DNA from: Comamonadaceae bacterium
GTDB lineage: Bacteria > Pseudomonadota > Gammaproteobacteria > Burkholderiales > Burkholderiaceae_C
Length of the DNA: 39,372 bases
Direction of reading: 5' to 3'
Assembly (NCBI GenBank): GCA_947373245.1
Contig: CANBWY010000017.1
Span: 1-39,372 of the forward strand
Positions 16,640 through 25,336 of this stretch are shown here, piece by piece. The position numbers were made by a program, and so were the translations under genes. A model generated the notes under the pieces. The model was not told the DNA's origin. It did not search any database and saw only the letters and a list, made by a program, of their open reading frames with translations. Numbering within the stretch: the stretch's first letter is position 1; the number at the start of each line of letters is the position of its first letter.

Positions 16640-17524
16640 ATGGAAATTTTCGGCATTCCCATTCAAGCGTTTTTGGGCCAGCTTTTGCTAGGCCTCGTGA
16701 ACGGTTCTTTTTATGCAATGCTGAGCCTTGGGTTGGCGGTTATTTTTGGCCTACTCGGGATCGTGAATTTTGCGCACGGTGCTTTCTACATGATGGGCGC
16801 TTACGTCGCCTTCGTGTCGTTTGATGTATTTGGTCTGAACTACTGGATCGCTTTGCTCCTCGCCCCCTTGCTGGTCGGGGTGGTGGGCGTAGTCCTGGAG
16901 CGAACCTTGCTCAAACACCTGTACAAAATTGATCCCATCTATGGTCTCTTGCTCACCTTTGGACTGGCGCTCATTGCGGAAGGTGTTTTTAGAGAATTTT
17001 TTGGCGTATCGGGACAGTCCTATCCCGTGCCAGAGCTATTGCAAGGTGCGACCAATCTTGGATTCATGATTTTGCCCAACTACCGTGCGTGGGTTGTCTT
17101 CGCATCGCTCAGTGTGTGTTTGGGGACTTGGTTCGTCATTGAACGCACGCGTCTGGGCTCGTACCTGAGGGCGGGCACAGAAAACCCACAACTGGTCCAA
17201 GCATTTGGCATCAACGTTCCGATGATGGTCATGCTCACCTATGGCGCAGGCTGTGGCTTGGCAGCGTTCGCGGGTGTCTTAGCAGCGCCTGTGATTCAAA
17301 TCAATCCACTCATGGGAAGTAATTTGATTATTGTTGTCTTCGCCGTCGTTGTCATCGGCGGCATGGGCTCCATCATGGGTGCCATCCTCACAGGGGTGGC
17401 ACTGGGATTGATTGAAGGCTTGACCAAAGTGTTTTATCCCGAAGCGTCCAACATTGTTGTGTTTGTCATCATGGCCATTGTTTTGTTGATTCGTCCTGCC
17501 GGACTGTTTGGGAAAGAAGTCTGA
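16640..17524 (+). CDS. livH: Liv-type ABC transporter permease (LivH family), first cassette
   Basis: A membrane protein of 294 residues with about eight helices. LivH markers are LVNGSFYAMLSLGLAVIFGL, GIVNFAHGAFYMMGAY and VVIGGMGSIMGAIL toward the end. It pairs with the LivM protein, whose start codon overlaps its stop (TGATG), so the two are translationally coupled. The gap after the binding protein is only 16 bases, with no clear ribosome site. Confidence 0.92.
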   Translation: MEIFGIPIQAFLGQLLLGLVNGSFYAMLSLGLAVIFGLLGIVNFAHGAFYMMGAYVAFVSFDVFGLNYWIALLLAPLLVGVVGVVLERTLLKHLYKIDPIYGLLLTFGLALIAEGVFREFFGVSGQSYPVPELLQGATNLGFMILPNYRAWVVFASLSVCLGTWFVIERTRLGSYLRAGTENPQLVQAFGINVPMMVMLTYGAGCGLAAFAGVLAAPVIQINPLMGSNLIIVVFAVVVIGGMGSIMGAILTGVALGLIEGLTKVFYPEASNIVVFVIMAIVLLIRPAGLFGKEV

Positions 17525-18495
17525 TGCACATGCCAACTCAAACGACGATGACACACAGAAACAGCCAATGGGCATGGGTTGGATTGTCAATCTGCTTAGC
17601 GTTGCTGATTGCAGCCCCCTTCATTGGCATCTACCCCATCTTCATGATGAAGGCGTTGTGTTACGCCATGTTTGCCATGGCCTTCAATTTATTGATGGGC
17701 TTCACAGGCTTGCTTTCTTTTGGGCATGCCGCATTCTTTGGGGCGGCGGGCTACACCACCGGGCTGTTGATGCGTTCATTCGACTGGTCACCTGAAATGG
17801 GCATTCTGGCCGGCACAGTGACCGCGGGCGTGTGCGGATTAGGCGTGGGATTGATTGCCATTCGTCGCCAAGGCATTTACTTCGCCATGGTGACCTTGGC
17901 CATGGCACAAATGTTTTACTTCGTTTTTCTGCAAGCCCCTTTCACCGGGGGTGAGGATGGTTTGCAAGGCGTGCCGCGTGGCAAGTTGCTAGGCCTCATT
18001 TCTCTGGAAAATGACCTATCGCTTTATTTTGTTGTGCTGACCGTCTTTGTTGCCATCTTTGTGTTCATCATTCGCATCGTTCACTCCCCCTATGGGCAGG
18101 TGCTCAAAGCGATTCGTGAAAATGAGTCGCGTGCCATTTCGTTGGGTTACAACGTGAACCAATACAAGCTGATGGCCTTTGTTCTATCAACGGCCATTGC
18201 AGGTTTGGCGGGCTCCATGAAAACGTTGGCCCTTGGCTTTGTGACATTGAACGATGCACATTGGTCACTGTCGGGTGAGGTGATTTTGATGACCTTACTA
18301 GGTGGCTTAGGCACTTTCACGGGCCCAGCACTTGGGGCCTTCACCATCATTGGCCTTCAGAACTTCTTAGCCGATCAAGTGGGCTCTTGGATTAACGTCA
18401 TCATCGGTGTGATTTTTGTGATTTGCGTTGTCGCTTTTAGACGTGGATTTGTGGGTGAGTTAAAGCATTGGATGACGCTTCGCAAGAAATCCTAA
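17524..18495 (+). CDS. livM: Liv-type ABC transporter permease (LivM family), first cassette
   Basis: A membrane protein of 323 residues, the second permease of the cassette. LivM markers are AMAFNLLMGFTGLLSFGHAA, IAIRRQGIYFAMVTLAMAQM and VKAIRENE-like text (LKAIRENESRAISLGYNV). It forms the heterodimeric channel with LivH. Its ATG overlaps the livH stop. It is the last gene of the cassette; the Stealth-type gene starts 54 bases later and is not obviously part of it. Confidence 0.92.
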   Translation: MHMPTQTTMTHRNSQWAWVGLSICLALLIAAPFIGIYPIFMMKALCYAMFAMAFNLLMGFTGLLSFGHAAFFGAAGYTTGLLMRSFDWSPEMGILAGTVTAGVCGLGVGLIAIRRQGIYFAMVTLAMAQMFYFVFLQAPFTGGEDGLQGVPRGKLLGLISLENDLSLYFVVLTVFVAIFVFIIRIVHSPYGQVLKAIRENESRAISLGYNVNQYKLMAFVLSTAIAGLAGSMKTLALGFVTLNDAHWSLSGEVILMTLLGGLGTFTGPALGAFTIIGLQNFLADQVGSWINVIIGVIFVICVVAFRRGFVGELKHWMTLRKKS

Positions 18496-18549
18496 AGCCC
18501 CATTAACCCGACTCAACCGAGGATAAAGCCTCACTTCTAAAATGAAGTC

Positions 18550-19629
18550 ATGCACCCCTCCTCTAACATCGACATTGTTTACCTGTGGGTCGATGGAAAC
18601 GATGATGGATGGCGCGCCAAGCGGCAAAACGCCTACAAGCAAATTTGTGCCGATGGCGACCATTCCGTTGCGCGATTTGGCAATGTGGAGGGCCGCTTTC
18701 GTGACAACGACGAGTTGCGTTTCAGTCTTCGGGCATTAGAAACATTTTTTCCTGACCATGGCCATGTCTACATCGTGACCGATGGGCAAGCGCCACATTG
18801 GTTGCAAACTTCATCTCAGTTAACGCTGATCGATCACCGCGACTTGATTCCCGAGGCATCCCTGCCCACCTTCGACTCGGGCAATATCGAGTCTTATATC
18901 CACCGCATTCCTGGTCTGTCCGAGCGCTATTTTTATTTGAATGATGACGTTTTTTTTGGTGCCCCGGTGCGTGTGGAAGATTGGTTTTTCGAGGGCGGCT
19001 TCTACGTTGCGTGGTCCGATGACCCGGAGGTACTCGGACACGCCATGCAAACCGACGGCACCTCTTTAGAAAATGCCAGTCGCCTGTCTCGGCAATGGCT
19101 GCAGGCCAAAGCTGAACAAATTCAATTGACGCATGCAGCGCCATTGAGACAGCTGAACAGCCGCTACACCCATACCGCTCGGACCTTCGCGCATTCACCA
19201 CGTCCCATGCTGAAATCGATCTTGATAGAGCTCGAGCACGAAGCGATTGACTTATTTGAGCGCGTGCGTTCGACAGTTTTTCGTCGCTGGGACAAGCCCA
19301 CCATCGTTTCAGACTTTGTGCTGCGATGGGCCCTCGCACATGGAGTTGCCCAAATTAAAAATCATGCTTATCTTTATATTTCCACAGGCGACGCATTGGC
19401 GAGTCAAGACCTTCAACACCTGAAGACGCAGTTTGGAAAACTTGACTTCTTTTGCCTCAACGACACCACCGATGACGCGCTGACCACAGACCCTCGGCTT
19501 ACACGCGTTCGCAGCGTGCTCATAGACCTCTTGCCCACCCCATCCGTACATGAAGTGGCACCCGATACGACACAAACGCCCTCGCACCATGCGAAACCTG
19601 AGCGAGCGACGGTTGAATGCGACGCCTGA
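18550..19629 (+). CDS. Stealth-family protein (sugar-phosphate transferase of capsule type)
   Basis: A cytoplasmic-looking protein of 359 residues with the order of conserved regions of the Stealth family: CR1 IDIVYLWVDGND (7-18), CR2 FRDNDELRFSLRALETFFP and YIVTDGQAPHWL (50-85), then FDSGNIESYIHRIPGLSERY and LNDDVFFG (108-137), CR3-like SPRPMLKSILIELE (about 215-230), and a CR4-like CLNDTTDD. Known members transfer hexose-1-phosphate from nucleotide sugars to build capsule or exopolysaccharide with phosphodiester links. It stands alone among catabolic genes, with no other glycan gene nearby. There is no clear Shine-Dalgarno site, and ACTTC (18533-18537) and GAAGT (18544-18548) could form a small hairpin right before the ATG. 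The acceptor and product are unknown. Confidence 0.82.
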   Translation: MHPSSNIDIVYLWVDGNDDGWRAKRQNAYKQICADGDHSVARFGNVEGRFRDNDELRFSLRALETFFPDHGHVYIVTDGQAPHWLQTSSQLTLIDHRDLIPEASLPTFDSGNIESYIHRIPGLSERYFYLNDDVFFGAPVRVEDWFFEGGFYVAWSDDPEVLGHAMQTDGTSLENASRLSRQWLQAKAEQIQLTHAAPLRQLNSRYTHTARTFAHSPRPMLKSILIELEHEAIDLFERVRSTVFRRWDKPTIVSDFVLRWALAHGVAQIKNHAYLYISTGDALASQDLQHLKTQFGKLDFFCLNDTTDDALTTDPRLTRVRSVLIDLLPTPSVHEVAPDTTQTPSHHAKPERATVECDA

Positions 19630-19836
19630 TTAACGCTGTTGGTTTTTGACGCCTATGAGATGGAAGAGCCTCAACGTGGCGTAAAGCGTAGGCCAAAAAT
19701 TGGGCGCAAGTGCGATGCGCCGCTACGGTGTCCATCATGCGACTCAAGAATCTGTAAACGATTGATAAATCGGGTTATCCCTAGGACGTTATAGATTCAA
19801 ATGTCTCGTATCAACACGTTAAACAAGGCGCTTCGC
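19630..19836. other. Intergenic gap with small inverted repeats
   Basis: This gap of about 200 bases has no supported gene. GGCGCA (19703-19708) and TGCGCC (19716-19721) could form a hairpin, without a following T-run. CGATT (19759-19763) and AATCG (19768-19772) form a second, smaller repeat. A TATAGA-like -10 lies near 19790, but no -35 sits at the right distance. A promoter for the exported-protein block is expected here and could not be placed with confidence. Confidence 0.4.
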
Positions 19837-20481
19837 ATGTCATTTCAAATCAGCAAATCCATCGCACTGATGCTGTGCGCGTTCAGCATGGCAGCGCAAG
19901 CGCAAACACCGCCCAAAGTCGGGTCGCCCAAGCGGTTTCCTCAAATCACGTTGGAACAAATCGCACCTGAAGGTCAAGCTTTGGCCAAGGAAATTATTCA
20001 AATTTCCAGCGTAGGCCTAGGTGGCCCCTACAACATCATGTTCAGAAGTCCCGTGTATGCAGAGCGCATGAAAAAACTACTGGACTACTTACGCTTCAAC
20101 ACATCGTTGCCCACACGCTTGAACGAATTTGCGATTTTGATTCAGGGCTACGAATGGAAGTCCCAAGTGGAGTGGTACGCCCACTATCCCTTGGCGCTGA
20201 AAGCAGGCTTGCCCCAGTCCGTCGCAGATGATTTGAAGATGGGCATTCGCCCGAGAAATATGGCACCAGACGAAGAGATGGTCTACGACATCAGCATGAC
20301 GCTGATGAAAGAGCACGAAATTTCAGACGCCTTGTTTGACAAAGCAAAAAAAGTTTTTTCAGAACAGCAAATCGTTGACTTAGTCGCCGTCAGTGGCACC
20401 TACGTCACCGTGGCCATGCTGCTTGCCGTAGGGCAAGAAATGTCCCCCGAGGGCAAACCACTGCCCTTTCCTGCCAAATAA
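19837..20481 (+). CDS. Exported carboxymuconolactone decarboxylase-like protein
   Basis: A protein of 214 residues from the start used here, with a signal peptide (MSFQISKSIALMLCAFSMAAQAQ) and then an all-helical domain of the carboxymuconolactone decarboxylase / AhpD fold. The central segment RLNEFAILIQGYEWKSQVEWYAHYPLALKAGL matches members that lack the CxxC redox pair of AhpD; here a glutamate and a histidine occupy that region, so peroxidase activity is unlikely. An in-frame ATG 12 codons upstream (19801) is possible, but the later one gives a normal signal peptide and has AAGG about nine bases before it. Cytoplasmic relatives decarboxylate lactones in protocatechuate breakdown. The exported type is not well characterised and its substrate is unknown. 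Confidence 0.78.
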   Translation: MSFQISKSIALMLCAFSMAAQAQTPPKVGSPKRFPQITLEQIAPEGQALAKEIIQISSVGLGGPYNIMFRSPVYAERMKKLLDYLRFNTSLPTRLNEFAILIQGYEWKSQVEWYAHYPLALKAGLPQSVADDLKMGIRPRNMAPDEEMVYDISMTLMKEHEISDALFDKAKKVFSEQQIVDLVAVSGTYVTVAMLLAVGQEMSPEGKPLPFPAK

Positions 20482-20523
20482 ACACACCACGCACCCCTCA
20501 GTCAAACCTACGGAGAAATCACC

Positions 20524-21375
20524 ATGAAATGGTTGAACATCATGAACTTAAAAGCCTGCATGGTGATTGGCTTCACCGCCCTCAGCATGCTCAGTGCAAG
20601 GGCCCAGAACGTGCCGAACACAGCCCAAGCCAAAACTGAAGTTCTGTGGTTAGGGCAAGCTGGGTTTCGCATCAAAACGCCTGGGGGTCAAACCATCGTG
20701 ATTGACCCGTGGCTCACGGGCGGTCCCAAAACACCAGCGCCCTACAAAACCGACATTGCTGCACTGGGCAAAGTCGACTTGCTGTTGGTCACACACGCAC
20801 ACGTCGATCACCTCGGTGATGCCCCTGCGTTGGCCAAGCTGCACAAAACAGTCCTCTATGGGCCCGCAGACATGATCACGCCCTTGGTCACCTTGGGCAT
20901 CATGCCCGCAGAGTTGACGCATCGGTTCAACAAATCGGGCAGCGTCAAGCCACTGCCGGGCATCAAAGTCACAGCCGTGCAGGCTGAACACTCGTCGCTT
21001 TTGGTTTGGAAAAACCCAGCGACAGAAAAACCTGAATCACACCCTGCGGGTGAGGCGGTGGGCTACATCATTGAGTTGGAAAACGGTTTCAAAATTTGGC
21101 ATATGGGTGACACAGGCCTGTTTGGCGACATGAAGTTCATCACCGAACGCTACAAGCCTGATCTGGTCCTCATGCCCATTGGCGGCAACTTCACGATGGA
21201 CCCAGAAGACGCAGCATTTGCAGCGCGCAACTGGATCAAGCCCAAGATGGTGATTCCTATCCACTACAACTCCAACCCACTCGCCAAAGGCACATTGGCT
21301 GAATTTCAAGAAGCCATGAAAGGCAGCAAAGTCAAAGTTGTGCCGATGACGGAAGGTCAAACCCTTGAGTTTTAA
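20524..21375 (+). CDS. Exported metallo-beta-lactamase-fold hydrolase (UPF0173-like)
   Basis: A protein of 283 residues with a signal peptide ending near Ala27-Gln28 (SARAQ). The metal site is complete: THAHVDHLGD gives His91, His93, Asp95 and His96, His156 lies in AEHSS, Asp196 in HMGDTGLFGD, and His247 in IPIHYNS. The overall pattern matches the UPF0173 group of metal-dependent hydrolases, close to UlaG-type lactonases, but those are normally cytoplasmic. Secretion is therefore notable. GGAGA precedes the ATG, and the gene lies 42 bases after the carboxymuconolactone decarboxylase-like gene. A lactone or ester substrate outside the cytoplasm would fit both genes; this is inference. Confidence 0.82.
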   Translation: MKWLNIMNLKACMVIGFTALSMLSARAQNVPNTAQAKTEVLWLGQAGFRIKTPGGQTIVIDPWLTGGPKTPAPYKTDIAALGKVDLLLVTHAHVDHLGDAPALAKLHKTVLYGPADMITPLVTLGIMPAELTHRFNKSGSVKPLPGIKVTAVQAEHSSLLVWKNPATEKPESHPAGEAVGYIIELENGFKIWHMGDTGLFGDMKFITERYKPDLVLMPIGGNFTMDPEDAAFAARNWIKPKMVIPIHYNSNPLAKGTLAEFQEAMKGSKVKVVPMTEGQTLEF

Positions 21376-21381
21376 ACTGCA

Positions 21382-22179
21382 GTGAAGACAACTTTGAAAC
21401 ACCTCTTGACAGAGCTCAGCATCATCGCCCTGTTGTGCCCTATGGCAAACGCACAAACGGATGCTGACATTGCGCGGCAAATCGCACCGACAGGCACCTT
21501 GCGTGCCGTGATCAATCTCGGCAATCCAATCCTTGCGCGCCAAGACACGTCAACAGGTGCGCCCGTGGGCGTGTCTGTCGATTTGGCCCAAGCTTTGGCG
21601 AGCAAGTTCAAACTGCCTTTGACGCTCATCCCTGTTACTTCTGCTGCCAAATCTGTCGAAGTCGTGACCCAAGGCATGGCAGACATTGGTTTTTTCGCTA
21701 TTGACCCCGTTCGCGGACAAGGCATTACTTACACGCCTGCGTATGTTTTGATTGAAGGCAGTTACTTGGTCAAACAAGCGTCACCGTTAACAGACAACGC
21801 ACAAGTCGATCAGGCCAAACACCGTGTGGTCGTCGGCCAAGGCAGCGCGTACGACTTATTCCTGAGTCGGGAACTCAAAGCCGCGCAACTGGTGCGAGCA
21901 CCCACCTCCCCCCAAGTCGTGCCCTTCTTTATGAACGGGGCTTACGACGTGGCCGCTGGGGTCAAGCAACAACTTGAATCAGATGTGAAAAATATACAGG
22001 GGCTGCGCTTATTGCCAGGCCGCTTCATGGTCATCGAGCAAGCGATGGGACAACCTAAAAACAGCGACCCTATGGCACACGCCGCACTCACTCGATTCAT
22101 TTCTGACATGAAATCCAATGGGTTTATTCATGAGAGTCTGCATCGCCATCACATTGAAGGAGCCATCGTTGCACCCTAG
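21382..22179 (+). CDS. Extracellular solute-binding protein, family 3 (orphan)
   Basis: A protein of 265 residues with an N-terminal signal (LTELSIIALLCPMANAQ) and a bacterial SBP family 3 body: GTLRAVINLGNPILARQD, GVSVDLAQALASKFKLPL and the hinge-region FFAIDPVRGQGITYTPAY. The start is GTG, only six bases after the preceding stop and without a clear ribosome site, so translation may depend on the upstream gene. Family 3 proteins usually deliver polar amino acids or small organic acids to an ABC permease, but no such permease is in the window. It may serve a distant transporter or act as a sensor. Confidence 0.8.
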   Translation: MKTTLKHLLTELSIIALLCPMANAQTDADIARQIAPTGTLRAVINLGNPILARQDTSTGAPVGVSVDLAQALASKFKLPLTLIPVTSAAKSVEVVTQGMADIGFFAIDPVRGQGITYTPAYVLIEGSYLVKQASPLTDNAQVDQAKHRVVVGQGSAYDLFLSRELKAAQLVRAPTSPQVVPFFMNGAYDVAAGVKQQLESDVKNIQGLRLLPGRFMVIEQAMGQPKNSDPMAHAALTRFISDMKSNGFIHESLHRHHIEGAIVAP

Positions 22180-23176
22180 TCAAAAAGCCATGTCCACCCT
22201 GCTTAAAAAATCATTGTGGGCCATCTCACTGGGCACTTGTAGTTTGCTGCAACCGAGCTGGGCACAAAGCGCGGCTGAGGCCTTCCCCACCAAACCCATC
22301 AAAATCGTCGTGCCGTTTCCTGCTGGCGGTACATCTGATGTCTTGGCGCGCATGTTGGGCATCAAGTTCACGCAAGCCTGGGGGCAACCCGTGGTGGTGG
22401 AAAACCGCCCGGGCTCCAGCGGCAACCTGGGTGCTGATATCGTCGCCAAGTCACCCGCCGATGGCTACACCTTGGTGTTGATGGACGTGGGCAATTTAGT
22501 CATCAGCCCTGCACTCTACAAATTGCCCTTCAATGTGCAAAGTGACTTTGCGCCCGTGGCGATGGTGGGCTATTCACCTCACCTGTTGGTGGTTAGCCAA
22601 AAAATTCCAGCCAACACCACGGCTGAATTGATTGCTTATGCCAAGGCGCAAAAAGGCAAGCTGAACTTTGCGGCAGCAGCGGGGACTGGCAGCGCTGCAC
22701 ACTTGGCGGGCTTGGTGTTTGCACAGCGCAGTGGCATTGAATGGGGCTACGTGCCCTACAAAGGAGGCGCCCAAGCCATGACCGATTTGATTGGCGGTCA
22801 AGTTGACGTCACGTTCAATGGCATGGTGGCCACCTACCCGCATGTCAAATCTGGAAAAATTAAACTCATCGCAGTTTCCAGCGCGAAACGCAATGCACAA
22901 CTGGGCGATGTGCCCACCGTGGGAGAAACACTGAGCGGTTTTCTGACCGGCAGCTGGCAAGGTTTGTTGGCCCCCGCAGGGACCCCAAAGGCCATTGTTG
23001 ACAAAGTGCATGCCGAGGTCATCCGAATTACCGCACTGCCTGAGTTCAAAGAGCGGCTCAACACACTGGGCGCCGAGCCGTCTGCCATGAGCACCCAAGA
23101 ATTTGCGGCATGGATGAAAAGCGAAATCCCAGCCATGGCCAAGATTGTGAAAGATGAAAAAGTTTCAGTCGACTGA
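22169..23176 (+). CDS. TctC/Bug-family tripartite tricarboxylate-type binding protein (orphan)
   Basis: A periplasmic binding protein of 335 residues from the start used. After the signal peptide (ending PSWAQ) comes the family pattern [48 protein letters not shown] and [18 protein letters not shown]. The TTG start is chosen because GAAGGAG lies six bases before it, inside the end of the preceding gene. An in-frame ATG seven codons later (22190) has no ribosome site but is the other candidate. No TctA or TctB permease is nearby, as is common for the many Bug proteins of Burkholderiales. Its 3' end overlaps the convergent ferredoxin gene by 12 bases. The ligand is probably a carboxylate. Confidence 0.88.
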   Translation: MHPSQKAMSTLLKKSLWAISLGTCSLLQPSWAQSAAEAFPTKPIKIVVPFPAGGTSDVLARMLGIKFTQAWGQPVVVENRPGSSGNLGADIVAKSPADGYTLVLMDVGNLVISPALYKLPFNVQSDFAPVAMVGYSPHLLVVSQKIPANTTAELIAYAKAQKGKLNFAAAAGTGSAAHLAGLVFAQRSGIEWGYVPYKGGAQAMTDLIGGQVDVTFNGMVATYPHVKSGKIKLIAVSSAKRNAQLGDVPTVGETLSGFLTGSWQGLLAPAGTPKAIVDKVHAEVIRITALPEFKERLNTLGAEPSAMSTQEFAAWMKSEIPAMAKIVKDEKVSVD

Positions 23177-23500
23177 CAGCTCAGGCGAATTCAGGTTTAA
23201 AAAAACACGTTGATTCTCTATGCGCACCGGATACACGCGGATGCCTTGCGTTAGCGGCGCACACAGCGCCTGACCGGTGCAAACATCGAATCGGCCTTGA
23301 TGCAAAGGACATTCAATTTCTTTGCCTTCCAGAAAACCATCACTCATGCGTCCTAGACCATGGGAGCACAGGTTGTCGGTGGCATAAATTTCACCATCGA
23401 CCTCGTACAAGGCAATCTCTTTTCCGTCCACATGCACAGCGGTGACATCACCCACAGGCACAAAATCAACCTCAAGAACTTCAATCCATTTTTCTGACAT
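23165..23500 (-). CDS. nagAb: Rieske ferredoxin of salicylate 5-hydroxylase (NagAb-like)
   Basis: A small Rieske protein of 111 residues. The 2Fe-2S cluster is held by Cys45 and His47 (CSHGLG) and Cys64 and His67 (CPLHQGRFD). Length and sequence fit ferredoxins of naphthalene and salicylate hydroxylases. It passes electrons from a reductase to the NagGH oxygenase. AAGGA precedes the ATG, and the gene follows nagH by 12 bases. In Ralstonia U2 the same ferredoxin serves both naphthalene dioxygenase and salicylate 5-hydroxylase; here no naphthalene dioxygenase is present. The reductase (NagAa) is also absent from the window. Confidence 0.88.
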   Translation of the reverse strand: MSEKWIEVLEVDFVPVGDVTAVHVDGKEIALYEVDGEIYATDNLCSHGLGRMSDGFLEGKEIECPLHQGRFDVCTGQALCAPLTQGIRVYPVRIENQRVFLNLNSPELSVD

Positions 23501-23512
23501 GGTGGGCTTTCC

Positions 23513-23998
23513 TTAAATGGGGTAGATGATGGAGTTGGCGATCATTTCGCTGTCATACACACACAAACGTGATTGCAGTCGCAAGCCATCGGGTGTTCGA
23601 ACGATCACATCGCTGTAATAGCCCACGCTCAAGATGGTGGAATCTCCGTCAAATTTCGTGCGGATCACGGTGTAGTTGGCCTCAGAGTTGATGCGCTCGC
23701 CAGCACGCCTCTGTTCAATAGAAATGATGCGCGGCGTGCCCACAATGTGGCGCTGGTAGTAGGGGTCGTGGTACAGCGTTTCTTTCACGCCATACACACG
23801 GTCTTGAATCATGGCGCGACTCTCCAATGCCAGCAAGCACAAAGGTAGGCCTTGGTCAAAGTTCTCACGTGGCTGCAATCGGTAGGTGCCGTCTTCCACG
23901 AAAAAATCGGGCCATTTCTCCCACTCTTTCGAGTCGCACACCATGGCGTAATCGCTGTACAGATTCAAGAGTTCGTAATACGTTTTAAAGTCAACCAT
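23513..23998 (-). CDS. nagH: Salicylate 5-hydroxylase small oxygenase subunit (NagH-like)
   Basis: A ring-hydroxylating oxygenase beta subunit of 161 residues with the cone-shaped SnoaL-like fold expected of the family. [40 protein letters not shown] and [13 protein letters not shown] are very close to what I recall of Ralstonia U2 NagH, which makes the salicylate call more specific than a generic beta subunit. It has no catalytic metal and stabilises the alpha subunit trimer. The start lies two bases after the nagG stop, so it is translationally coupled. Confidence 0.87.
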   Translation of the reverse strand: MVDFKTYYELLNLYSDYAMVCDSKEWEKWPDFFVEDGTYRLQPRENFDQGLPLCLLALESRAMIQDRVYGVKETLYHDPYYQRHIVGTPRIISIEQRRAGERINSEANYTVIRTKFDGDSTILSVGYYSDVIVRTPDGLRLQSRLCVYDSEMIANSIIYPI

Positions 23999-24000
23999 CG

Positions 24001-25260
24001 TTATTCCCCCATCACCTGGCGCCAGTAGTGATACATGCCGCGAATCAAGGTTTCTGTGACCATGTGGTCTGCATTTTCAATCTCGTAGCCACCCATCTCA
24101 ATGACGGTGTGGTGGGATGGCTTTTGCTCAAAGCCCTGCTGGGACCACTCGATCACTTCGCCATCATCGGCTGAGACAAAGCCTGCTGGGCCAAATAAGT
24201 TCGCTTGAATCAAACGCCGTTCTTGCATTTCTGGCGTGTCGTCTTCAAAACCAAAATGTGTCCACACAAAATCAAATGACCCATGTCCGCTGGGTTGAAT
24301 ATGACGCGTTGAGACGCTGTTGACCTGCTGTTGAAGAATCACACTAGGGAAGATGGTGGTCATCACGGCCGTTGGACCACCCCACCACGCCTCGGGAACG
24401 ATGTCTAACAAGCGCGGATCCTTTAATGTCATGTGGTCTTTGAAACTGTCCACACCGGCGACCACCTCGTCGTTCTTGCCACCTTGACCGCGCGTCGAGA
24501 TCATGGCGGCGTGGCGGAACTTCTCGTCCATCTTCAACTCAGATTTGTTGTCCGCACGCCAAAGACCAAAGGTTGAGAACCACGTGTGAAGCAGGCCAGG
24601 GTGATACGGGTCTTTGATGTTTTCTTGCATCAACTTCCAATTGCCTGGAATGCGCTGACGACGATAGCCCAGCACCTTCAGTGGGCGGCCATTGAACACA
24701 CGATCGAAATAAGCCAAGATGGTGGGGCCAAGGAACGCTTCCAGTGATTCGATCTCATGGTCAAACGAGGCGAACACCACACCGCCACGCGTGGCAACTT
24801 TCAACTTGGTCAAGCCATGGTCTTCCAGCTTGAAGTCCTTGGGCATGCCACCATTGACCTTGCCATCTTGCTTGACACCACGACGAAACGGAACACCTTG
24901 CAAATCACCTTTGACGCTGTAATTCCACTGGTGATAGGGGCAGAAAAAGTCTTTGGCGTGGCCGTTACGCTCGCGACAAAAACGCATGCCGCGATGCGCA
25001 CAGACGTTCTCCACCACATTGATGCCGCCATCGGGGTCACGCACCATGATGACCGAACGCTCGCCCACCACCGTGCGCCTGAAATCACCCGAATTTGGAA
25101 TTTCCGCCTCCAACCCCACGTAACACCAGTGGCCTGAGTAAAAGAACTTATCCAACTCCTTCTTGTACAGGTCTTCGCGTGTGTATGCCCAAAACGGGAC
25201 CCTGCTTGTGCTGCTCCCCTCCCACTTGGGATCTTTTGGAAAAACGCTCGTCTCTTGCAT
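24001..25260 (-). CDS. nagG: Salicylate 5-hydroxylase large oxygenase subunit (NagG-like)
   Basis: A ring-hydroxylating oxygenase alpha subunit of 419 residues. The Rieske cluster is bound by Cys87 and His89 (CAHRGMRFC) and Cys107 and His110 (CPYHQWNY). The catalytic iron site shows Asp217, His220 and His225 in [13 protein letters not shown]. The enzyme hydroxylates salicylate to gentisate with O2 and electrons from the ferredoxin. The open frame continues 51 codons upstream and even into nagR, but the ATG used has a near-perfect AAGGAGG site and gives the family length. It is divergent from nagR, with a NahR-type binding site between the two. Gentisate dioxygenase is not in the window. Confidence 0.9.
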   Translation of the reverse strand: MQETSVFPKDPKWEGSSTSRVPFWAYTREDLYKKELDKFFYSGHWCYVGLEAEIPNSGDFRRTVVGERSVIMVRDPDGGINVVENVCAHRGMRFCRERNGHAKDFFCPYHQWNYSVKGDLQGVPFRRGVKQDGKVNGGMPKDFKLEDHGLTKLKVATRGGVVFASFDHEIESLEAFLGPTILAYFDRVFNGRPLKVLGYRRQRIPGNWKLMQENIKDPYHPGLLHTWFSTFGLWRADNKSELKMDEKFRHAAMISTRGQGGKNDEVVAGVDSFKDHMTLKDPRLLDIVPEAWWGGPTAVMTTIFPSVILQQQVNSVSTRHIQPSGHGSFDFVWTHFGFEDDTPEMQERRLIQANLFGPAGFVSADDGEVIEWSQQGFEQKPSHHTVIEMGGYEIENADHMVTETLIRGMYHYWRQVMGE

Positions 25261-25304
25261 GGTCTGCCTCCTTTGTTTTGGCAACATTCTGAACAGCCCA
25301 CCTT

Positions 25305-25336
25305 TATAAGTAAATGCACAAGACCGTATAAGTAAA
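25305..25336. repeat. Direct repeat in the nagR-nagG intergenic region
   Basis: TATAAGTAAA occurs at 25305-25314 and again at 25327-25336, 22 bases apart, or about two helix turns. Read on the minus strand the copies cover the weak -35 and the -10 (TATAAA, 25308 to 25303) regions expected for nagG. They may be regulator half-sites or simply duplicated promoter elements. Confidence 0.5.
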
